A DNA stretch of 64,000 nt from Nocardia sp. CC227C (GTDB taxonomy: Bacteria; Actinomycetota; Actinomycetes; Mycobacteriales; Mycobacteriaceae): contig NZ_JASITE010000007.1 in NCBI RefSeq assembly GCF_030767025.1, positions 1 through 64,000 of the forward strand. The letters run 5' to 3'. Shown one piece after another: positions 28,772-44,935 of the stretch; position 1 is the first letter of the stretch, and each line of letters opens with the position of its first letter. The position numbers and the translations under genes are program-made. The notes below the pieces were generated by a model, which saw only the letters and a list, made by a program, of their open reading frames with translations, ran no database searches and was not told the DNA's origin.

Positions 28772-30046
28772 TTACAGCGGGGCGACCAGGCCGCCGGTCA
28801 GGGTGCGGTAGGCGTAGGTGACGGCGATGGCCGACACCGGACCGGCCACCAGTAGGCCCAGGCCGCAGAGCAGGGCGCCGAGGGTGGTCATGACCGCGAT
28901 GACCAGGGCCAGCAGGATGGTGGGGACCGGGTTGCGGATGACGAGTTGGGCGCTGGACTTGATGGCCTCGATGGGGCTCATGTCCTGGTCGATGACGAAG
29001 TTCAGGGCGAACATGCACAGCACGCCGACGATGACGGCCGGGAAGACGCAGGCCAGGGAGGCGATGAAGCAGCCGACGAAGACGATCAGGGCGGTGAGCA
29101 GGACGTTGCCCGCGTTGACGAAGCCGAAGAAGGAAGGGAAATCGGTTGGGGTGCCGTCGGTCTCGTAGAGGGCGCCGCGGATCATGGCGGCCTGGAGCAG
29201 CCAGACCATGAGGGAGACGATGGCGAAGACCAGCAGCACCACCGACAGCGATTGCACGTCGGCGATGTTCACCAGCAGCACCACCACCAGGTAGGCGATC
29301 AGGCCGACCATGACGATGCCGAGCCACGGAACGGGATTGCGGCGGAAGCGGTCCCAGCCGTAGGCGATGGCGCGGCCGACGTCGAGCTTCTCGCCGGAGG
29401 CGTGGTGCGGTCCGCCCGGCTGGGCGGAGCCGACGGTGCCCGGTGCGCCCGGCGGACCCGACGGGGGCGCGCCGGGCGGCATCGCGCCCGGCTGCCCCGG
29501 CATGCCGCCCGGTTGAGTCGGGGCACCGTACGGTTGGCCCGCCCCGTACTGCTGGCCCGGAGCCTGGCCCGCCCCGTACTGCTGCCCCGGAGCCTGCCCC
29601 GCGCCGTACTGCTGCCCCGCGCCGTACTGCTGCCCCGCGCCGTACGGTTGTCCCGTACCGGGGGTCGGCGGCGTGCCGTAGGTCTGTCCGGTACCCGGCT
29701 GCGGTGGCTGTCCCTGCGACGCGCCCGACTGCGGGGGTTGGCCGTAGCCCGGAGGCGGCGGCATGCCGGGGCCACCCGGGGTGCCCTGGGACGGCATGGG
29801 TGGCGGCGGCTCCACGGGCTCGCTGCCGTACTGCGCCGCGCCCGGACCCTCGAACTGGGGGTAGCCGCGCGGTCCCGGCATTTCGTGTCGGCCGTGCTCG
29901 GGGCCGTGCCCCTCGCTCGCCGAATACGGTCTCGGCTCGGGGTTTTGATGGTGGCCGGAACGGGCGGGTTGCCGCTCATCGCCCTTCTGTGAGGGTGTTT
30001 CGTCCGATTCTTTCGGAGTGTCGGGCGGTGTGCCGGTCATCGTCAC
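28772..30046 (-). CDS. Proline/glycine/glutamine-rich multi-pass membrane protein
   Basis: The 424-residue protein has a long disordered N-terminal half, highly rich in P, G and Q, with short repeats (QQYGAGQAPG, QPYGAGQ) around residues 115-175. The C-terminal half from about residue 220 starts LDVGRAIAYGWDRFRRNPVPW and has about six membrane helices. It resembles the mycobacterial Pro/Gly-rich transmembrane protein Rv2560. The cytoplasmic repeats could mediate protein assembly; the function is unknown. Convergent with aspS. Confidence 0.82.
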   Translation of the reverse strand: MTMTGTPPDTPKESDETPSQKGDERQPARSGHHQNPEPRPYSASEGHGPEHGRHEMPGPRGYPQFEGPGAAQYGSEPVEPPPPMPSQGTPGGPGMPPPPGYGQPPQSGASQGQPPQPGTGQTYGTPPTPGTGQPYGAGQQYGAGQQYGAGQAPGQQYGAGQAPGQQYGAGQPYGAPTQPGGMPGQPGAMPPGAPPSGPPGAPGTVGSAQPGGPHHASGEKLDVGRAIAYGWDRFRRNPVPWLGIVMVGLIAYLVVVLLVNIADVQSLSVVLLVFAIVSLMVWLLQAAMIRGALYETDGTPTDFPSFFGFVNAGNVLLTALIVFVGCFIASLACVFPAVIVGVLCMFALNFVIDQDMSPIEAIKSSAQLVIRNPVPTILLALVIAVMTTLGALLCGLGLLVAGPVSAIAVTYAYRTLTGGLVAPL

Positions 30047-30235
30047 GGACCTTTCACATTTACCGGTTTACGGTGTGGCGCACAGCAGTTGAAGATGAGA
30101 CAACCGGACCGTAATGGTTGTGTCAAGCAACCAGCGCCGTGTGGGCAAACCCTTGACACGGACACGCCGAACGACGCGCGAAAGGTTGCGCAACCGCTCG
30201 CTGAAAGTGACCTGGAGCGAGTAACTTGGGACGCG

Positions 30236-31405
30236 ATGACCGCACTATTGGCCGAACGCGCCGCCGAAGTCGTGTCCGCGGCACAACAGTTGCTCACAAA
30301 GCGAATGGGTGCTCCGGTAAAGCTGAGTGATCCTATGGAACTCAGCGGCAGTGGTAGGACGACAGTCCTACGCGTGCGTGTTGCGGAGAACGCATTTTCA
30401 CTTCCGCGAACCCTGATCATCAAGCAGGTTCGTGGTGCCGCGCAGGAGCGACGCACCGGAGGCATGGCCCCCGGCGTCGCCAGTATCGACTCGGCATTCC
30501 TCCGGGAGGCGGTGTCGTACCAGTTCACCACCGCACTCGGACGGGACCACCGACCCGGGGCGTACCTACTCGGCTACAGCCTGCCCGACCGATTGCTCAT
30601 CCTGAGCGACCTCGGGGAGAACTCGCCGCTCACCGCGGTGCTCCAGGCCGGGCAGGAGCCCGCCGGGCGCAATGCCCTCATGGCATTCGCGCAGGCACTG
30701 GGCCGCATGCACGCCGCGACCGTGGGCCGCGAGGCCGATTTCGTCGCCCTGCTGCGCCGCGTCGACGTGGTGCACCGTGTGGACGGCATCGCCCAGCAGG
30801 CCGAGTCCGCCGTCGCCGAGGTGCCGCTCATGTTGCAGCGTGAACTCGGCATCGACGTACCGGGCGAGATCGCCGAACGCATCGTGCGCGGTAACCGGCT
30901 GTTCTCCGCGGGCCGCTATCGCGCGTTCAGCCCCTCCGACCTGTGCCCGGACAATGTGATCCTCAACGAGGAGGGCGCACGGTTCCTCGACTACGAGTGG
31001 GGCGGATTCCGCGACGCCACCCTCGATATCGCCTACGCCCTGGTCTCCTTCCCCGGCTGCCTCTGCGATGTCGAGCTGTCCCGCGAACGCGCGCGGCAGA
31101 TGGTGGAGGCGTGGCGCTCCGAAGTGGTGGCGGTCTGGCCGTCGCTCGCCGACGACGAGGTGCTGGCCGAGCGGATTCTCGAGGCCCGGCTCATCTGGGT
31201 GTGGCTGTCGACCTACTGGTTCCTGCCCGCCGACCACACCCGCATCGCGGCCGCGCGCGAACACGGACTCTCGGTGCCGCGCTCCGCCGCCCTCATCAAC
31301 CGCTGGGCCGCCCTGGCCGAGGACGCCCGCTGCATCGGCGACGACGCCCTCGGCGATTTCGCCGAGCATGTCTCGGCGACCCTCGAGGAGCACTGGGAGG
31401 AATAG
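30236..31405 (+). CDS. Aminoglycoside phosphotransferase-like kinase
   Basis: The 389-residue form starts at MTALLAERAAEVV; an in-frame ATG at 30089 would add 49 residues. The fold is kinase-like: ELSGSGRTTVLRV, LIIKQVRG (probable ATP lysine), LILSDLGENSPL hinge, YRAFSPSDLCPDNVILN in place of the usual HGD catalytic loop, and FLDYEWGGFRDATLDIAY for the metal-binding DFE-like motif. The histidine normally seen in the HxDxxxxN loop is replaced by serine, while the aspartate (D of SDLCPDN) and asparagine remain. Substrate unknown. Confidence 0.72.
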   Translation: MTALLAERAAEVVSAAQQLLTKRMGAPVKLSDPMELSGSGRTTVLRVRVAENAFSLPRTLIIKQVRGAAQERRTGGMAPGVASIDSAFLREAVSYQFTTALGRDHRPGAYLLGYSLPDRLLILSDLGENSPLTAVLQAGQEPAGRNALMAFAQALGRMHAATVGREADFVALLRRVDVVHRVDGIAQQAESAVAEVPLMLQRELGIDVPGEIAERIVRGNRLFSAGRYRAFSPSDLCPDNVILNEEGARFLDYEWGGFRDATLDIAYALVSFPGCLCDVELSRERARQMVEAWRSEVVAVWPSLADDEVLAERILEARLIWVWLSTYWFLPADHTRIAAAREHGLSVPRSAALINRWAALAEDARCIGDDALGDFAEHVSATLEEHWEE

Positions 31406-31456
31406 CGTGCCCGGCGCGGTGCTGGCCGGCGGGTGACCGTGCGGCGCGTATCCGCG

Positions 31457-33100
31457 TCAGTCGAGCAGCGGCGCGGTGCGCGGCTCGATCCGCCCGCCCC
31501 GGCGCACGGCGAAGGAAGCGCCGTGGCGCACACCGGTATTCGGGTCGGCCACATCGCCGACGTAGAACCAGTCCATCTGTGCCTGCTCGGCGTCCACGTG
31601 CAGCACGCCGTAACCGTGTGAATCCACTTCGACGTAGCGCAGGTGGCGGTTCACCGACTGGAGTGCGCCCTCGGCGGCCACCGAGACGGTGCGCGGCGGG
31701 GTACGCATGATGTCGCCGACACTCTGCGAGGTCACCGACGGCACGATGAACTCCGCGCCCGCCGTGGGGCTCGCCGGGTAGGTGGCGGCGTCCAGCGGCA
31801 GGTCGGCGGCCCAGGAGGAATGGATATCGCCGGTCAGGAACACCACATCGCCGACCTGATTGTCGGTGATCGCGGTGAGCAGGCGCGCGCGGTCGGCGGT
31901 GTAGCCGTCCCACTGATCCAGGTTGGCGGGAATGCCGCCCTCCGGAAGGCCGATGAGCTGGGTGAGCGCGGCGGTGGTGGCGGGATCCAGCGGCGGGAAG
32001 ACCAGCGGCGCGATCATGACCGGATTGCCGACCAGCTTCCAGGTCACCGGTGCGGACACCAAACCATTGGTGACCCAGTCCATTTGGGCCGGACCGGTGA
32101 TGCTGCGATCGGGAGCGTCCACCTGACGCCAGCCGGGCCCGGCCTGCACCTGCTCGCTGCGGTAGCTGCGCAGATCCAGCATGGACAACTCCGCCAGGGT
32201 GCCGAACCGCAGTCGCCGGTAGAGGCGGCCGTCGCCGCCCGAGCGCACCGGCATCCACTCCAGGTACGCCCGCAGTGCCGCCGCCCGGCGCTCCTGCCAA
32301 TCGCCCTCCGCGCCCGGCGTGTGGTTCTCCGCACCGCCCGCCCACGCGTCGTTGGCGGTCTCGTGGTCGTCCCAGATGCAGATGAACGGCAAGGCGGCGT
32401 GCAGGCTCGCCAGATCGGGGTCGGTCTTGTACTGGGCGTGGCGAATGCGGTAGTCGGCCAGCGAGACGATCTCGTTCGCGGGCTGGTGCAGCCGCGCGGA
32501 GCCGAGTCGGCCGCCGTATTCGCCCGCCGCGTACTCGTAGAGGTAGTCCCCTAGATGGATGACGGCGTCGAGATCGGTGCGGGTGGCCAGGTGCCGGTAG
32601 GCGCTGAAGAATCCGGCCTCCCAGTTGGCGCAGGAGGCGACGCCGAAGCGCAACCGGTCGGGGGTGTGACCGGGGTCGGGGGCGGTGCGGGTGCGGCCGA
32701 CCGGCGAACTCTGGTCCAGGGCGGTGAAGCGGTAGTGGTAGTCGCGGCCCGCGGCCAGGCCCGAGACGTCCACCTTCACGGTGTGATCGGAATCGGCGGT
32801 GGCCGTGTGGGTGCCGGAGGCGACGATCGTGCCGAACCCCTCATCGTCGGCCACCTCCCAGCGGACCCGCACCGGGTCGCCCAGGCCGGAGCCGGGGGTG
32901 GCCTCGGCCGACGGGGTGACGCGGGTCCACAGGATCACCCCGTCCGGCAGCGGATCGCCGGAGGCCAGACCGTGCTGGAACACCGGATGCGCGGCGTGGG
33001 CGGGGGCCGTGGTGAGCAGGGTGGCCGCGACGGCCGCGGTGCTGCCCTTGAGTACGGTGCGTCGGTCGAGCCGGGCGGAGTTGATCTCGGGGAGAGGCAC
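31457..33100 (-). CDS. phoD: PhoD-like alkaline phosphatase, Tat-exported
   Basis: The 547-residue form begins [20 protein letters not shown] with a twin-arginine signal and an AHA cleavage site. A PhoD N-terminal domain ([21 protein letters not shown]) follows. The metallophosphatase core has [45 protein letters not shown] and [11 protein letters not shown]. PhoD enzymes are Ca/Fe-dependent phosphodiesterases/monoesterases outside the membrane, used in phosphate scavenging. A TTG start 12 codons upstream is possible. It is divergent from rarA. Confidence 0.9.
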   Translation of the reverse strand: MPLPEINSARLDRRTVLKGSTAAVAATLLTTAPAHAAHPVFQHGLASGDPLPDGVILWTRVTPSAEATPGSGLGDPVRVRWEVADDEGFGTIVASGTHTATADSDHTVKVDVSGLAAGRDYHYRFTALDQSSPVGRTRTAPDPGHTPDRLRFGVASCANWEAGFFSAYRHLATRTDLDAVIHLGDYLYEYAAGEYGGRLGSARLHQPANEIVSLADYRIRHAQYKTDPDLASLHAALPFICIWDDHETANDAWAGGAENHTPGAEGDWQERRAAALRAYLEWMPVRSGGDGRLYRRLRFGTLAELSMLDLRSYRSEQVQAGPGWRQVDAPDRSITGPAQMDWVTNGLVSAPVTWKLVGNPVMIAPLVFPPLDPATTAALTQLIGLPEGGIPANLDQWDGYTADRARLLTAITDNQVGDVVFLTGDIHSSWAADLPLDAATYPASPTAGAEFIVPSVTSQSVGDIMRTPPRTVSVAAEGALQSVNRHLRYVEVDSHGYGVLHVDAEQAQMDWFYVGDVADPNTGVRHGASFAVRRGGRIEPRTAPLLD

Positions 33101-33217
33101 GGCAACGATCTCACCCGATCGGTATGCCGGAGGCAAACTTGGACGCGTGAATTATTGGTGACGGGGTGCGGACCTGCGCGTCCGGATGTGTCGGGGCGCC
33201 TCGGTAGGGTTTCGCCT

Positions 33218-34564
33218 GTGAGTGAAGGGCTGTTCGACGCACCAGGGGCCGAGCCGGTGTCCGACGAGTTCACCTCGTCCTCGCCCACCGCCGATCGCTT
33301 CGCACCCCTGGCCGTGCGCATGCGGCCGCGGAGTCTGGACGAAGTCGTCGGGCAGCGGCACCTGCTCGGCGCGGGATCGCCGCTGCGCCGGCTCATCGAG
33401 GGCTCCGGCGCGGCCTCGGTGCTGCTGTTCGGCCCGCCCGGCACCGGCAAGACCACCCTCGCCTCGCTCATCTCGCAGGCCACCGGGCGGCGCTTCGAGG
33501 CGCTGTCCGCATTGTCGGCGGGGGTGAAGGAGGTGCGCGCGGTCATCGACGTGGCGCGGCGGCGGCTGCTGCACGGCGAGCAGACCGTGCTGTTCATCGA
33601 CGAGGTGCACCGGTTCTCCAAGACCCAGCAGGACGCCCTGCTCGCCGCCGTCGAGAACCGCATCGTGCTGCTGGTGGGCGCGACCACCGAGAATCCGTCG
33701 TTCTCCGTGGTGTCGCCGTTGCTGTCGCGTTCGCTGGTGCTGCAACTGCAATCGCTCACCGCCGACGAGGTGCGCGAGGTGCTGCGCCGGGCGGCCGCGG
33801 ATCCGCGCGGTCTGGCGGGGGAGTACACCGTCACCGACGCGGCGCTCGACCACATCGTCCGCATCGCGGGCGGCGACGCCCGGCGCGCGCTCACCGCCCT
33901 GGAGGCCTCCGCCGAATCCTCGCTGGACGGCACGGTCGACGTGGATCTGGTGGAGGCCAGCGTCGACAAGGCCGCCGTCCGCTACGACCGCGCCGGTGAC
34001 CAGCATTACGACGTCATCAGCGCCTTCATCAAATCCCTGCGCGGCTCTGATGTGGACGCCGCCCTGCACTACCTGGCCCGCATGATCACCGCGGGCGAGG
34101 ATCCGCGATTCATCGCCCGCCGCTTGATGATCCAGGCCAGTGAGGAGGTCGGCATGGCCGACCCCACCGCGCTGCAGACCGCCGTGGCCGCGGCACAGGT
34201 CGTCCAGCTCGTCGGCATGCCCGAGGCGCAACTCGCGCTCACCCAGGCCACCATCCACATCGCCACCGCCCCCAAATCCGGCGGCGTGGTCAAGGCCATC
34301 GGCAAGGCCATGTCCGATATCTCCGCGGGCAAGGCGGGCGCGGTGCCCCCGCATCTGCGCGACGGCCACTACTCCGGAGCCAAGGTCCTGGGAAACGCCC
34401 AGGGCTACAAGTACCCCCACGACCACCCCGACGGCGTCCTCACCCAGCAGTACCCACCCGACGAACTGATCGGCGTCGACTACTACGAGCCCACCGACCA
34501 CGGCTACGAACGCGAGATCGGTTCCCGTGTCACCAAACTGCGCCGCATCGTCCGCGGCGGCTGA
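33218..34564 (+). CDS. rarA: Replication-associated recombination protein A
   Basis: The 448-residue AAA+ ATPase has Walker A ([18 protein letters not shown]), Walker B ([20 protein letters not shown]), sensor 1 ([21 protein letters not shown]) and the RarA/MgsA C-terminal region ([46 protein letters not shown]). It acts at stalled replication forks. The GTG at 33218 gives [10 protein letters not shown]; the upstream extension is antisense to phoD. A short GACGCGG/CCGCGTC hairpin begins inside its stop codon. Confidence 0.95.
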   Translation: MSEGLFDAPGAEPVSDEFTSSSPTADRFAPLAVRMRPRSLDEVVGQRHLLGAGSPLRRLIEGSGAASVLLFGPPGTGKTTLASLISQATGRRFEALSALSAGVKEVRAVIDVARRRLLHGEQTVLFIDEVHRFSKTQQDALLAAVENRIVLLVGATTENPSFSVVSPLLSRSLVLQLQSLTADEVREVLRRAAADPRGLAGEYTVTDAALDHIVRIAGGDARRALTALEASAESSLDGTVDVDLVEASVDKAAVRYDRAGDQHYDVISAFIKSLRGSDVDAALHYLARMITAGEDPRFIARRLMIQASEEVGMADPTALQTAVAAAQVVQLVGMPEAQLALTQATIHIATAPKSGGVVKAIGKAMSDISAGKAGAVPPHLRDGHYSGAKVLGNAQGYKYPHDHPDGVLTQQYPPDELIGVDYYEPTDHGYEREIGSRVTKLRRIVRGG

Positions 34565-34620
34565 CGCGGAGCCGCGTCGAGTGCACGTCCTGGCCGTCCG
34601 CCGGTTCGGCCCCGCGCGGA

Positions 34621-35280
34621 CTACGCGCCAACGAGCCCGTTCCCGAGTGCGATCTTCTCGATGTCCCGCGGGGTGCCCGCCATGATGTCGCGCACGTGCG
34701 CGGTGATGAGTTCGACCGGCCAGTTCCACCAGGCCGCGCGGAGCAGCCGGGCGACGTCCTCGTCGGGGTAGCGCTGTTTGACCGGCTGGGCCGGGTTGCC
34801 GCCGACGACGGTGTAGGGCGGGACGTCGGCGGTGACGACCGCGCCGGTGGCGATGATGGCACCGTCGCCGATGCGGACGCCGGGCATGATCAGGGTGTTG
34901 TAGCCGAACCAGACGTCATTGCCGACGACGGTGTCGCCCTTGCTGGGGATGGACGTGAGGATGTCCATGGTCTCCTCGGCCCAGGTGCCGCCGAAGATGG
35001 TGAAGGGGAAGGTGGACACGCCCAGGGTGGGGTGGTTGGCCCCGGCCATGATGAAACGGGTGCCGGTGGCGATCGCGCAGAATTTGCCGATCACCAGTTT
35101 CTCCGGGCCGAAGGCGTAGAGCACATTGCGGTTCTCGAAGTCGGTGGCCGCGTCCGGATCGTCGAAGTAGGTGTAGTCGCCGACCTCGATCTTGTCGGAC
35201 TCGACATGCGGCTTCAGGAAGACGGTCCGGTCGGTGTGTGGCAGCGGGAAGGGCGTTGATGGGTCCGGAATCACAGTCAC
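34621..35280 (-). CDS. CatB/Vat-like hexapeptide-repeat acetyltransferase
   Basis: The 219-residue protein has left-handed beta-helix hexapeptide repeats (VVGNDVWFGYNTLIMPGVRIGDGAIIATGAVV) and the family signature IMAGANHPTLGVSTFPF with the catalytic histidine. It closely follows type B chloramphenicol and streptogramin A acetyltransferases (xenobiotic acyltransferases). Acceptor unknown. The start is GTG (VTVIPDPSTPFPLP), 70 bp from the divergent alaS. Confidence 0.87.
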   Translation of the reverse strand: MTVIPDPSTPFPLPHTDRTVFLKPHVESDKIEVGDYTYFDDPDAATDFENRNVLYAFGPEKLVIGKFCAIATGTRFIMAGANHPTLGVSTFPFTIFGGTWAEETMDILTSIPSKGDTVVGNDVWFGYNTLIMPGVRIGDGAIIATGAVVTADVPPYTVVGGNPAQPVKQRYPDEDVARLLRAAWWNWPVELITAHVRDIMAGTPRDIEKIALGNGLVGA

Positions 35281-35350
35281 CGGGCGATGGTAGCCATCCG
35301 GCGGTGGTCGCCGAAAACCCGCTGGACCGGCAACGGTAGGCTGGATAGTT

Positions 35351-38019
<2,669 letters not shown>

Positions 38020-38020
<1 letters not shown>

Positions 38021-38682
38021 TGGCCGAATCCGATTCACCCCGGCCGGGCGTCCACGGCGACGCCCGACCCGCACCGGGCGCGCATGCGCCGCGGGCCGAA
38101 TCCGGCGCGGCTCCGGGCCGGGACACACCGGACGCGCCGCGTCGTGAACCGGCCGCCGGATCGGCGTCGGCGACAGCACCGTCACGTCCCGACCTCGCCC
38201 GGGATCCGGGCCGAGGGCGGCGGATCGGCATCGATGTCGGCACCGTGCGCATCGGCGTCGCGGCCTCGGATCCCGACGGCATCCTCGCCACGCCCGTGGA
38301 AACCGTGCACAGGGCGAAACAGATACCCAAGGGTGCGATTGCCCCCGAACTCATCCGCATTGCGGATATTGTGCGGGAGTACGAGGCCGTCGAGGTGATC
38401 GTCGGTCTGCCGCGCACGCTGCGCGGCGAGAACGGATCGTCGGCCAAGCTCGCCACCGTATTCGCTGAGCGTTTGCGGCGACTGATAGCTCCCGTGCCGG
38501 TGCGGCTTTCCGACGAACGTTTGACTACGGTGTCAGCTGCACGCGCGTTGCGGGACAGTGGAGTTCGCGCGCGTGGGCAGCGGCGGGTCATCGATCAGGC
38601 GGCCGCCGTATCGATCCTGCAAGGCTGGTTGGACGAACGGAGTGCGCTTGTGAAGTCGGTCGACCGCGGGGATGATGCATGA
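38020..38682 (+). CDS. ruvX: RuvX/YqgF Holliday junction resolvase-like protein with N-terminal extension
   Basis: The 220-residue protein contains the RNase H-like YqgF core from about residue 68: [58 protein letters not shown] and the final acidic loop [19 protein letters not shown]. YqgF proteins act in 16S rRNA 5' processing and/or junction resolution. The first 67 residues are an Ala/Pro/Arg/Asp-rich disordered tail that the usual 140-170 residue family members lack. The ATG overlaps the alaS stop. Confidence 0.92.
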
Positions 38683-40145
38683 CGGACCGCTGGACTCGAG
38701 CCGAGGAACGCTACCGGCAGGACGCCGAGCGTCGATACCGTCGCGACGATCTCGACTGGGACGACGTGGCCGACGACTACGAGGACGACACCACCGTCAT
38801 CCCGCGCTACACGGACGCCGACGAGCCGCCGCGCCCGAACACCATGCGGCGCGCCGGGGACCGGTCCCGGCGTGCCGAATCCGGCTCGGAGACAGGTGCG
38901 TCCGGACGGCGCGCGGGTGCGCGTGGCGGTGCCGCGGGCGGACGCCCCGGCTCCCGCTCGGGGGCGCAGCGCGGCCGCCGCTCCTCACGGGTGGCCTCGC
39001 GCAAGGCGGCCGAGCGCAAGCGGCGGCGGCGCAATATCTGGATCTTCAGCTTCGTCTTCGCCGTACTGTTCGCCGGCGCTGCCGGATTCGCGCTGCTGAA
39101 GGTGATGAACCGGTACACCCCGCCGGAGGATTTCGCCGGACCGACCGGTCCGGCCGCGGTGGTCCGCGTGCATCCCGGCGAAACCGCAAGCGATATCGCC
39201 GAAACCATGTACGACAAGGGCATCGTCGCCAGTACGGCCGCCTTCTACGAGGCCGCGGTCAAGAGCGACGGCATGAACTCGCTGCAACCCGGCTTCTACG
39301 CCATCCCGACCCACAGCCCGGCCGCCGACGCGGTGGCGGCCCTGGTCGGCAACTCCTCGCGGGTCGGCAATGTGGTGCTGTCCGAGGGACGACAACTGCA
39401 CGACTCCACCGATGTGCACACCGGCGCGCGCAAGGACGGCATCTACCGCAAGATCGCCGACGCCAGCTGCATATCGGACAAGTGCGTCAGCTATGAGCAG
39501 CTGGAGGCGGCGGGCGCGGGCGATCCGGTCGCGCTCGGGGTGCCGGAATGGGCGCTGGAACGGGTGCGCACCGTACCCGACCGCACCCGTCAGCTGGAGG
39601 GCCTGATCGCCGCGGGCACCCTGGACTTCGATCCCAGCGGCACCCCGGAACAGATCCTGAAGCAGCTGGTGTCGGAGAGCGCCGCGCGCTACGAGGAGAC
39701 CGGCCTGCTGCAATCCGGTGACGCCAACGGACTCACCCCGTACGAGACCCTGGTCGCCGCCTCGCTGGTGGAGCGCGAAGCCCTGCCGAACGATATGTCG
39801 AAGGTGGCGCGGGTCATCGTGAACCGCCTGGAGGTGGGGCAGCCGCTGCAATTCGACTCCACGGTCAACTACACCCTCGACAAGACCGAGGTCGCCACCA
39901 CCGACGCCGACCGGGCCCGCGAGACACCGTGGAACACCTACGCCATGTCCGGCCTGCCCGCCACGCCGATCTCCGCGCCGTCGCTGGATGCGTTGCGCGC
40001 CATGGAGAACCCCGAACCGGGGCCGTGGCTGTACTTCGTGACCATCGACAAGCAGGGGACCACCCTGTTCACCGAGAGCTACGGTGAGCACCTGCGCAAT
40101 ATCACCAAGGCCCAAGAAAGTGGAATTCTCGACAGTGGACGGTGA
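38679..40145 (+). CDS. mltG: Endolytic transglycosylase MltG
   Basis: The 488-residue membrane enzyme has a long charged cytoplasmic N-terminus (D/E/R-rich, then basic [12 protein letters not shown]), one transmembrane helix ([21 protein letters not shown]) and the outer YceG domain: [41 protein letters not shown] with the catalytic Glu, [25 protein letters not shown] and [17 protein letters not shown]. MltG cuts nascent peptidoglycan strands. Its ATG overlaps ruvX by 4 bp. Confidence 0.95.
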   Translation: MTDRWTRAEERYRQDAERRYRRDDLDWDDVADDYEDDTTVIPRYTDADEPPRPNTMRRAGDRSRRAESGSETGASGRRAGARGGAAGGRPGSRSGAQRGRRSSRVASRKAAERKRRRRNIWIFSFVFAVLFAGAAGFALLKVMNRYTPPEDFAGPTGPAAVVRVHPGETASDIAETMYDKGIVASTAAFYEAAVKSDGMNSLQPGFYAIPTHSPAADAVAALVGNSSRVGNVVLSEGRQLHDSTDVHTGARKDGIYRKIADASCISDKCVSYEQLEAAGAGDPVALGVPEWALERVRTVPDRTRQLEGLIAAGTLDFDPSGTPEQILKQLVSESAARYEETGLLQSGDANGLTPYETLVAASLVEREALPNDMSKVARVIVNRLEVGQPLQFDSTVNYTLDKTEVATTDADRARETPWNTYAMSGLPATPISAPSLDALRAMENPEPGPWLYFVTIDKQGTTLFTESYGEHLRNITKAQESGILDSGR

Positions 40146-40947
40146 GGTTCGCCGGGCGGCCGTGCTGGGCAGCCCGATATCGCATTCCCGCTCGCCGCAG
40201 CTGCACCTGGCGGCATACCGTGCGCTCGGTCTGGACTGGACCTATGAGCGCGTCGAGTGCACCGCGGAGCAGCTGCCCGGATTCGTCGACGGGCTCGGAC
40301 CCGAATGGGTGGGCCTGTCGGTGACCATGCCCGGCAAGGTCGCGGCCCTCGACTACGCCACCGAGCGCACCGACCGGGCCGAACTCGTCGGCTCCGCCAA
40401 CACCCTGGTGCGCACCGACACCGGGTGGCGCGCGGACTGCACCGATGTGGACGGGGTGCGCGGGGCGCTCGAGGGCGGCGGTGTCGCGGAGGTGGCGCGG
40501 GCGGTGGTGCTCGGCGCGGGCGGCACCGCGCGACCCGCCTTGCTGGCGCTGGCCGACCTGGGCGCGCACACCGTCACCATTGTCGCCCGGGACCGGGGGC
40601 GGGCGGCCGACACCCTGGATCTGGCGGCGCGGCTCGGCATGTCGGCCGAGGTCATCGGCTTCGACCCGGAGGCACTGGGTTTCGTGTGCTCCGACGTCGA
40701 TGCCGTGGTCAGCACGGTGCCCGCGGCCGCGGCGGCGACCGTGGCGGACGCGGTGGCGCAGGCGCCGGTGGTGCTCGACGCCATCTACGACCCGTGGCCC
40801 ACCCCGCTCGCCGAGGCCGTGGCGCACGCCGGGCACACCGTGGTGAGCGGACTGGAGATGCTGCTGAACCAGGCATACGGCCAGGTGGAGCAGTTCACCG
40901 GGAAGCCGGCTCCGCGGGCGGCGATGGCGGCCGCGCTGGAATCGTGA
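40120..40947 (+). CDS. aroE: Shikimate dehydrogenase
   Basis: The roughly 275-residue enzyme reduces 3-dehydroshikimate to shikimate with NADPH. Key segments are AAVLGSPISHSRSPQLHLAAY, VGLSVTMPGK with the catalytic Lys, GSANTLVRTD, DCTDVDGVRGAL with the catalytic Asp, VVLGAGGTARPALLALADLG and GLEMLLNQAYGQVEQFTG. Two GTG starts are plausible (40120 and 40135), both inside the mltG end; AAGG lies about 9 nt before the first. The last gene of the alaS operon. Confidence 0.94.
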   Translation: MEFSTVDGEVRRAAVLGSPISHSRSPQLHLAAYRALGLDWTYERVECTAEQLPGFVDGLGPEWVGLSVTMPGKVAALDYATERTDRAELVGSANTLVRTDTGWRADCTDVDGVRGALEGGGVAEVARAVVLGAGGTARPALLALADLGAHTVTIVARDRGRAADTLDLAARLGMSAEVIGFDPEALGFVCSDVDAVVSTVPAAAAATVADAVAQAPVVLDAIYDPWPTPLAEAVAHAGHTVVSGLEMLLNQAYGQVEQFTGKPAPRAAMAAALES

Positions 40948-40991
40948 GCGCCGTCCTCACCGTCGCCGCGCTGCGCGAATGAGCGAAATTC

Positions 40992-41005
40992 TGTAACGGG
41001 TTCCA
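40992..41005. promoter_or_regulatory. KstR-type motif upstream of the B-4DMT gene
   Basis: TGTAACGGGTTCCA fits every fixed position of TnnAACnnGTTnnA and lies 37 bp before the ATG at 41043. A third full match in the window. The outer bases are less palindromic than at 16712. Confidence 0.4.
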
Positions 41006-41042
41006 GTTCAGTGCCGGGGCCGGACAGGCTAGGGTGATCGAC

Positions 41043-41531
41043 ATGAATGCGTGGGTGTTGCGCGCCGTGGGTCTCGGAGCGCTGACCGTGGTGCTGCGTA
41101 CCGTGCTCGGCTTCGCCATGGTGTATTGGCCGACCAACGGCTCCTGGATGCGCCCCCTGGGCCTGCTCGTCCTCATCGCCGCCGTCATCGCCTGGGGCTA
41201 CCTCGACGGCCGCGCCGACGCCACCTCCGGGACCGGCGACGACCTCACCATGCGCTGGCTGAAGGCGGGGCTGGCGGGCGGCATCGGCGGTGGCGCGGTG
41301 GCCTGGCTGCTCGACTTCCTGCCCGAGTTCGACCTCGGCGATCAAGGGCTGCTGTTCGAGCTCACCTTCGGGGCGTCGTTCATCATCCTGCTGATCTTCA
41401 TCCCCGGTGTGCTCGGCGTGGCCCTCGGCCGCTACCTGGTGCGCCGCAAGGAGAACGGCGGCGGTTCGGACGCCGACACCGGTTCCGAGGCCGACACCAT
41501 CGCACTGACCAAGGACTCCGCCAACGCCTGA
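41043..41531 (+). CDS. B-4DMT family membrane protein
   Basis: The 162-residue protein has four membrane helices (LGALTVVLRTVLGFAMVYW, LGLLVLIAAVIAWGYLDG, AGLAGGIGGGAVAWLLDFLP, FGASFIILLIFIPGVLGVAL) and an acidic C-terminal tail. It matches the actinobacterial B-4DMT transporter family, the Rv2536 type, which in M. tuberculosis also lies among the aro/pepQ genes. Substrate unknown. Two terminator-like hairpins follow. Confidence 0.85.
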   Translation: MNAWVLRAVGLGALTVVLRTVLGFAMVYWPTNGSWMRPLGLLVLIAAVIAWGYLDGRADATSGTGDDLTMRWLKAGLAGGIGGGAVAWLLDFLPEFDLGDQGLLFELTFGASFIILLIFIPGVLGVALGRYLVRRKENGGGSDADTGSEADTIALTKDSANA

Positions 41532-41546
41532 GCGACGAACGCTTGC

Positions 41547-41577
41547 CGGCCGCCCCACGCTCGCGCGCGGGCGGCCG
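41547..41577. terminator. Hairpin after the B-4DMT gene
   Basis: CGGCCGCCC (41547-41555) pairs with GGGCGGCCG (41569-41577), followed by TGTCGTTTG. It lies in the convergent gap before aroB, placed to end plus-strand transcription. Confidence 0.6.
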
Positions 41578-41604
41578 TGTCGTTTGCGGTGTTCGGCCAT
41601 CGGC

Positions 41605-41636
41605 GGTTCCGCGGACGTGGAAGGGGCCGCGGAACC
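41605..41636. terminator. Hairpin at the 3' side of aroB
   Basis: GGTTCCGCGG (41605-41614) pairs with CCGCGGAACC (41627-41636), immediately downstream of the aroB stop on the minus strand. A terminator for the aroC-aroK-aroB operon. Confidence 0.6.
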
Positions 41637-41639
41637 TTC

Positions 41640-44931
<3,292 letters not shown>

Positions 44932-44935
<4 letters not shown>

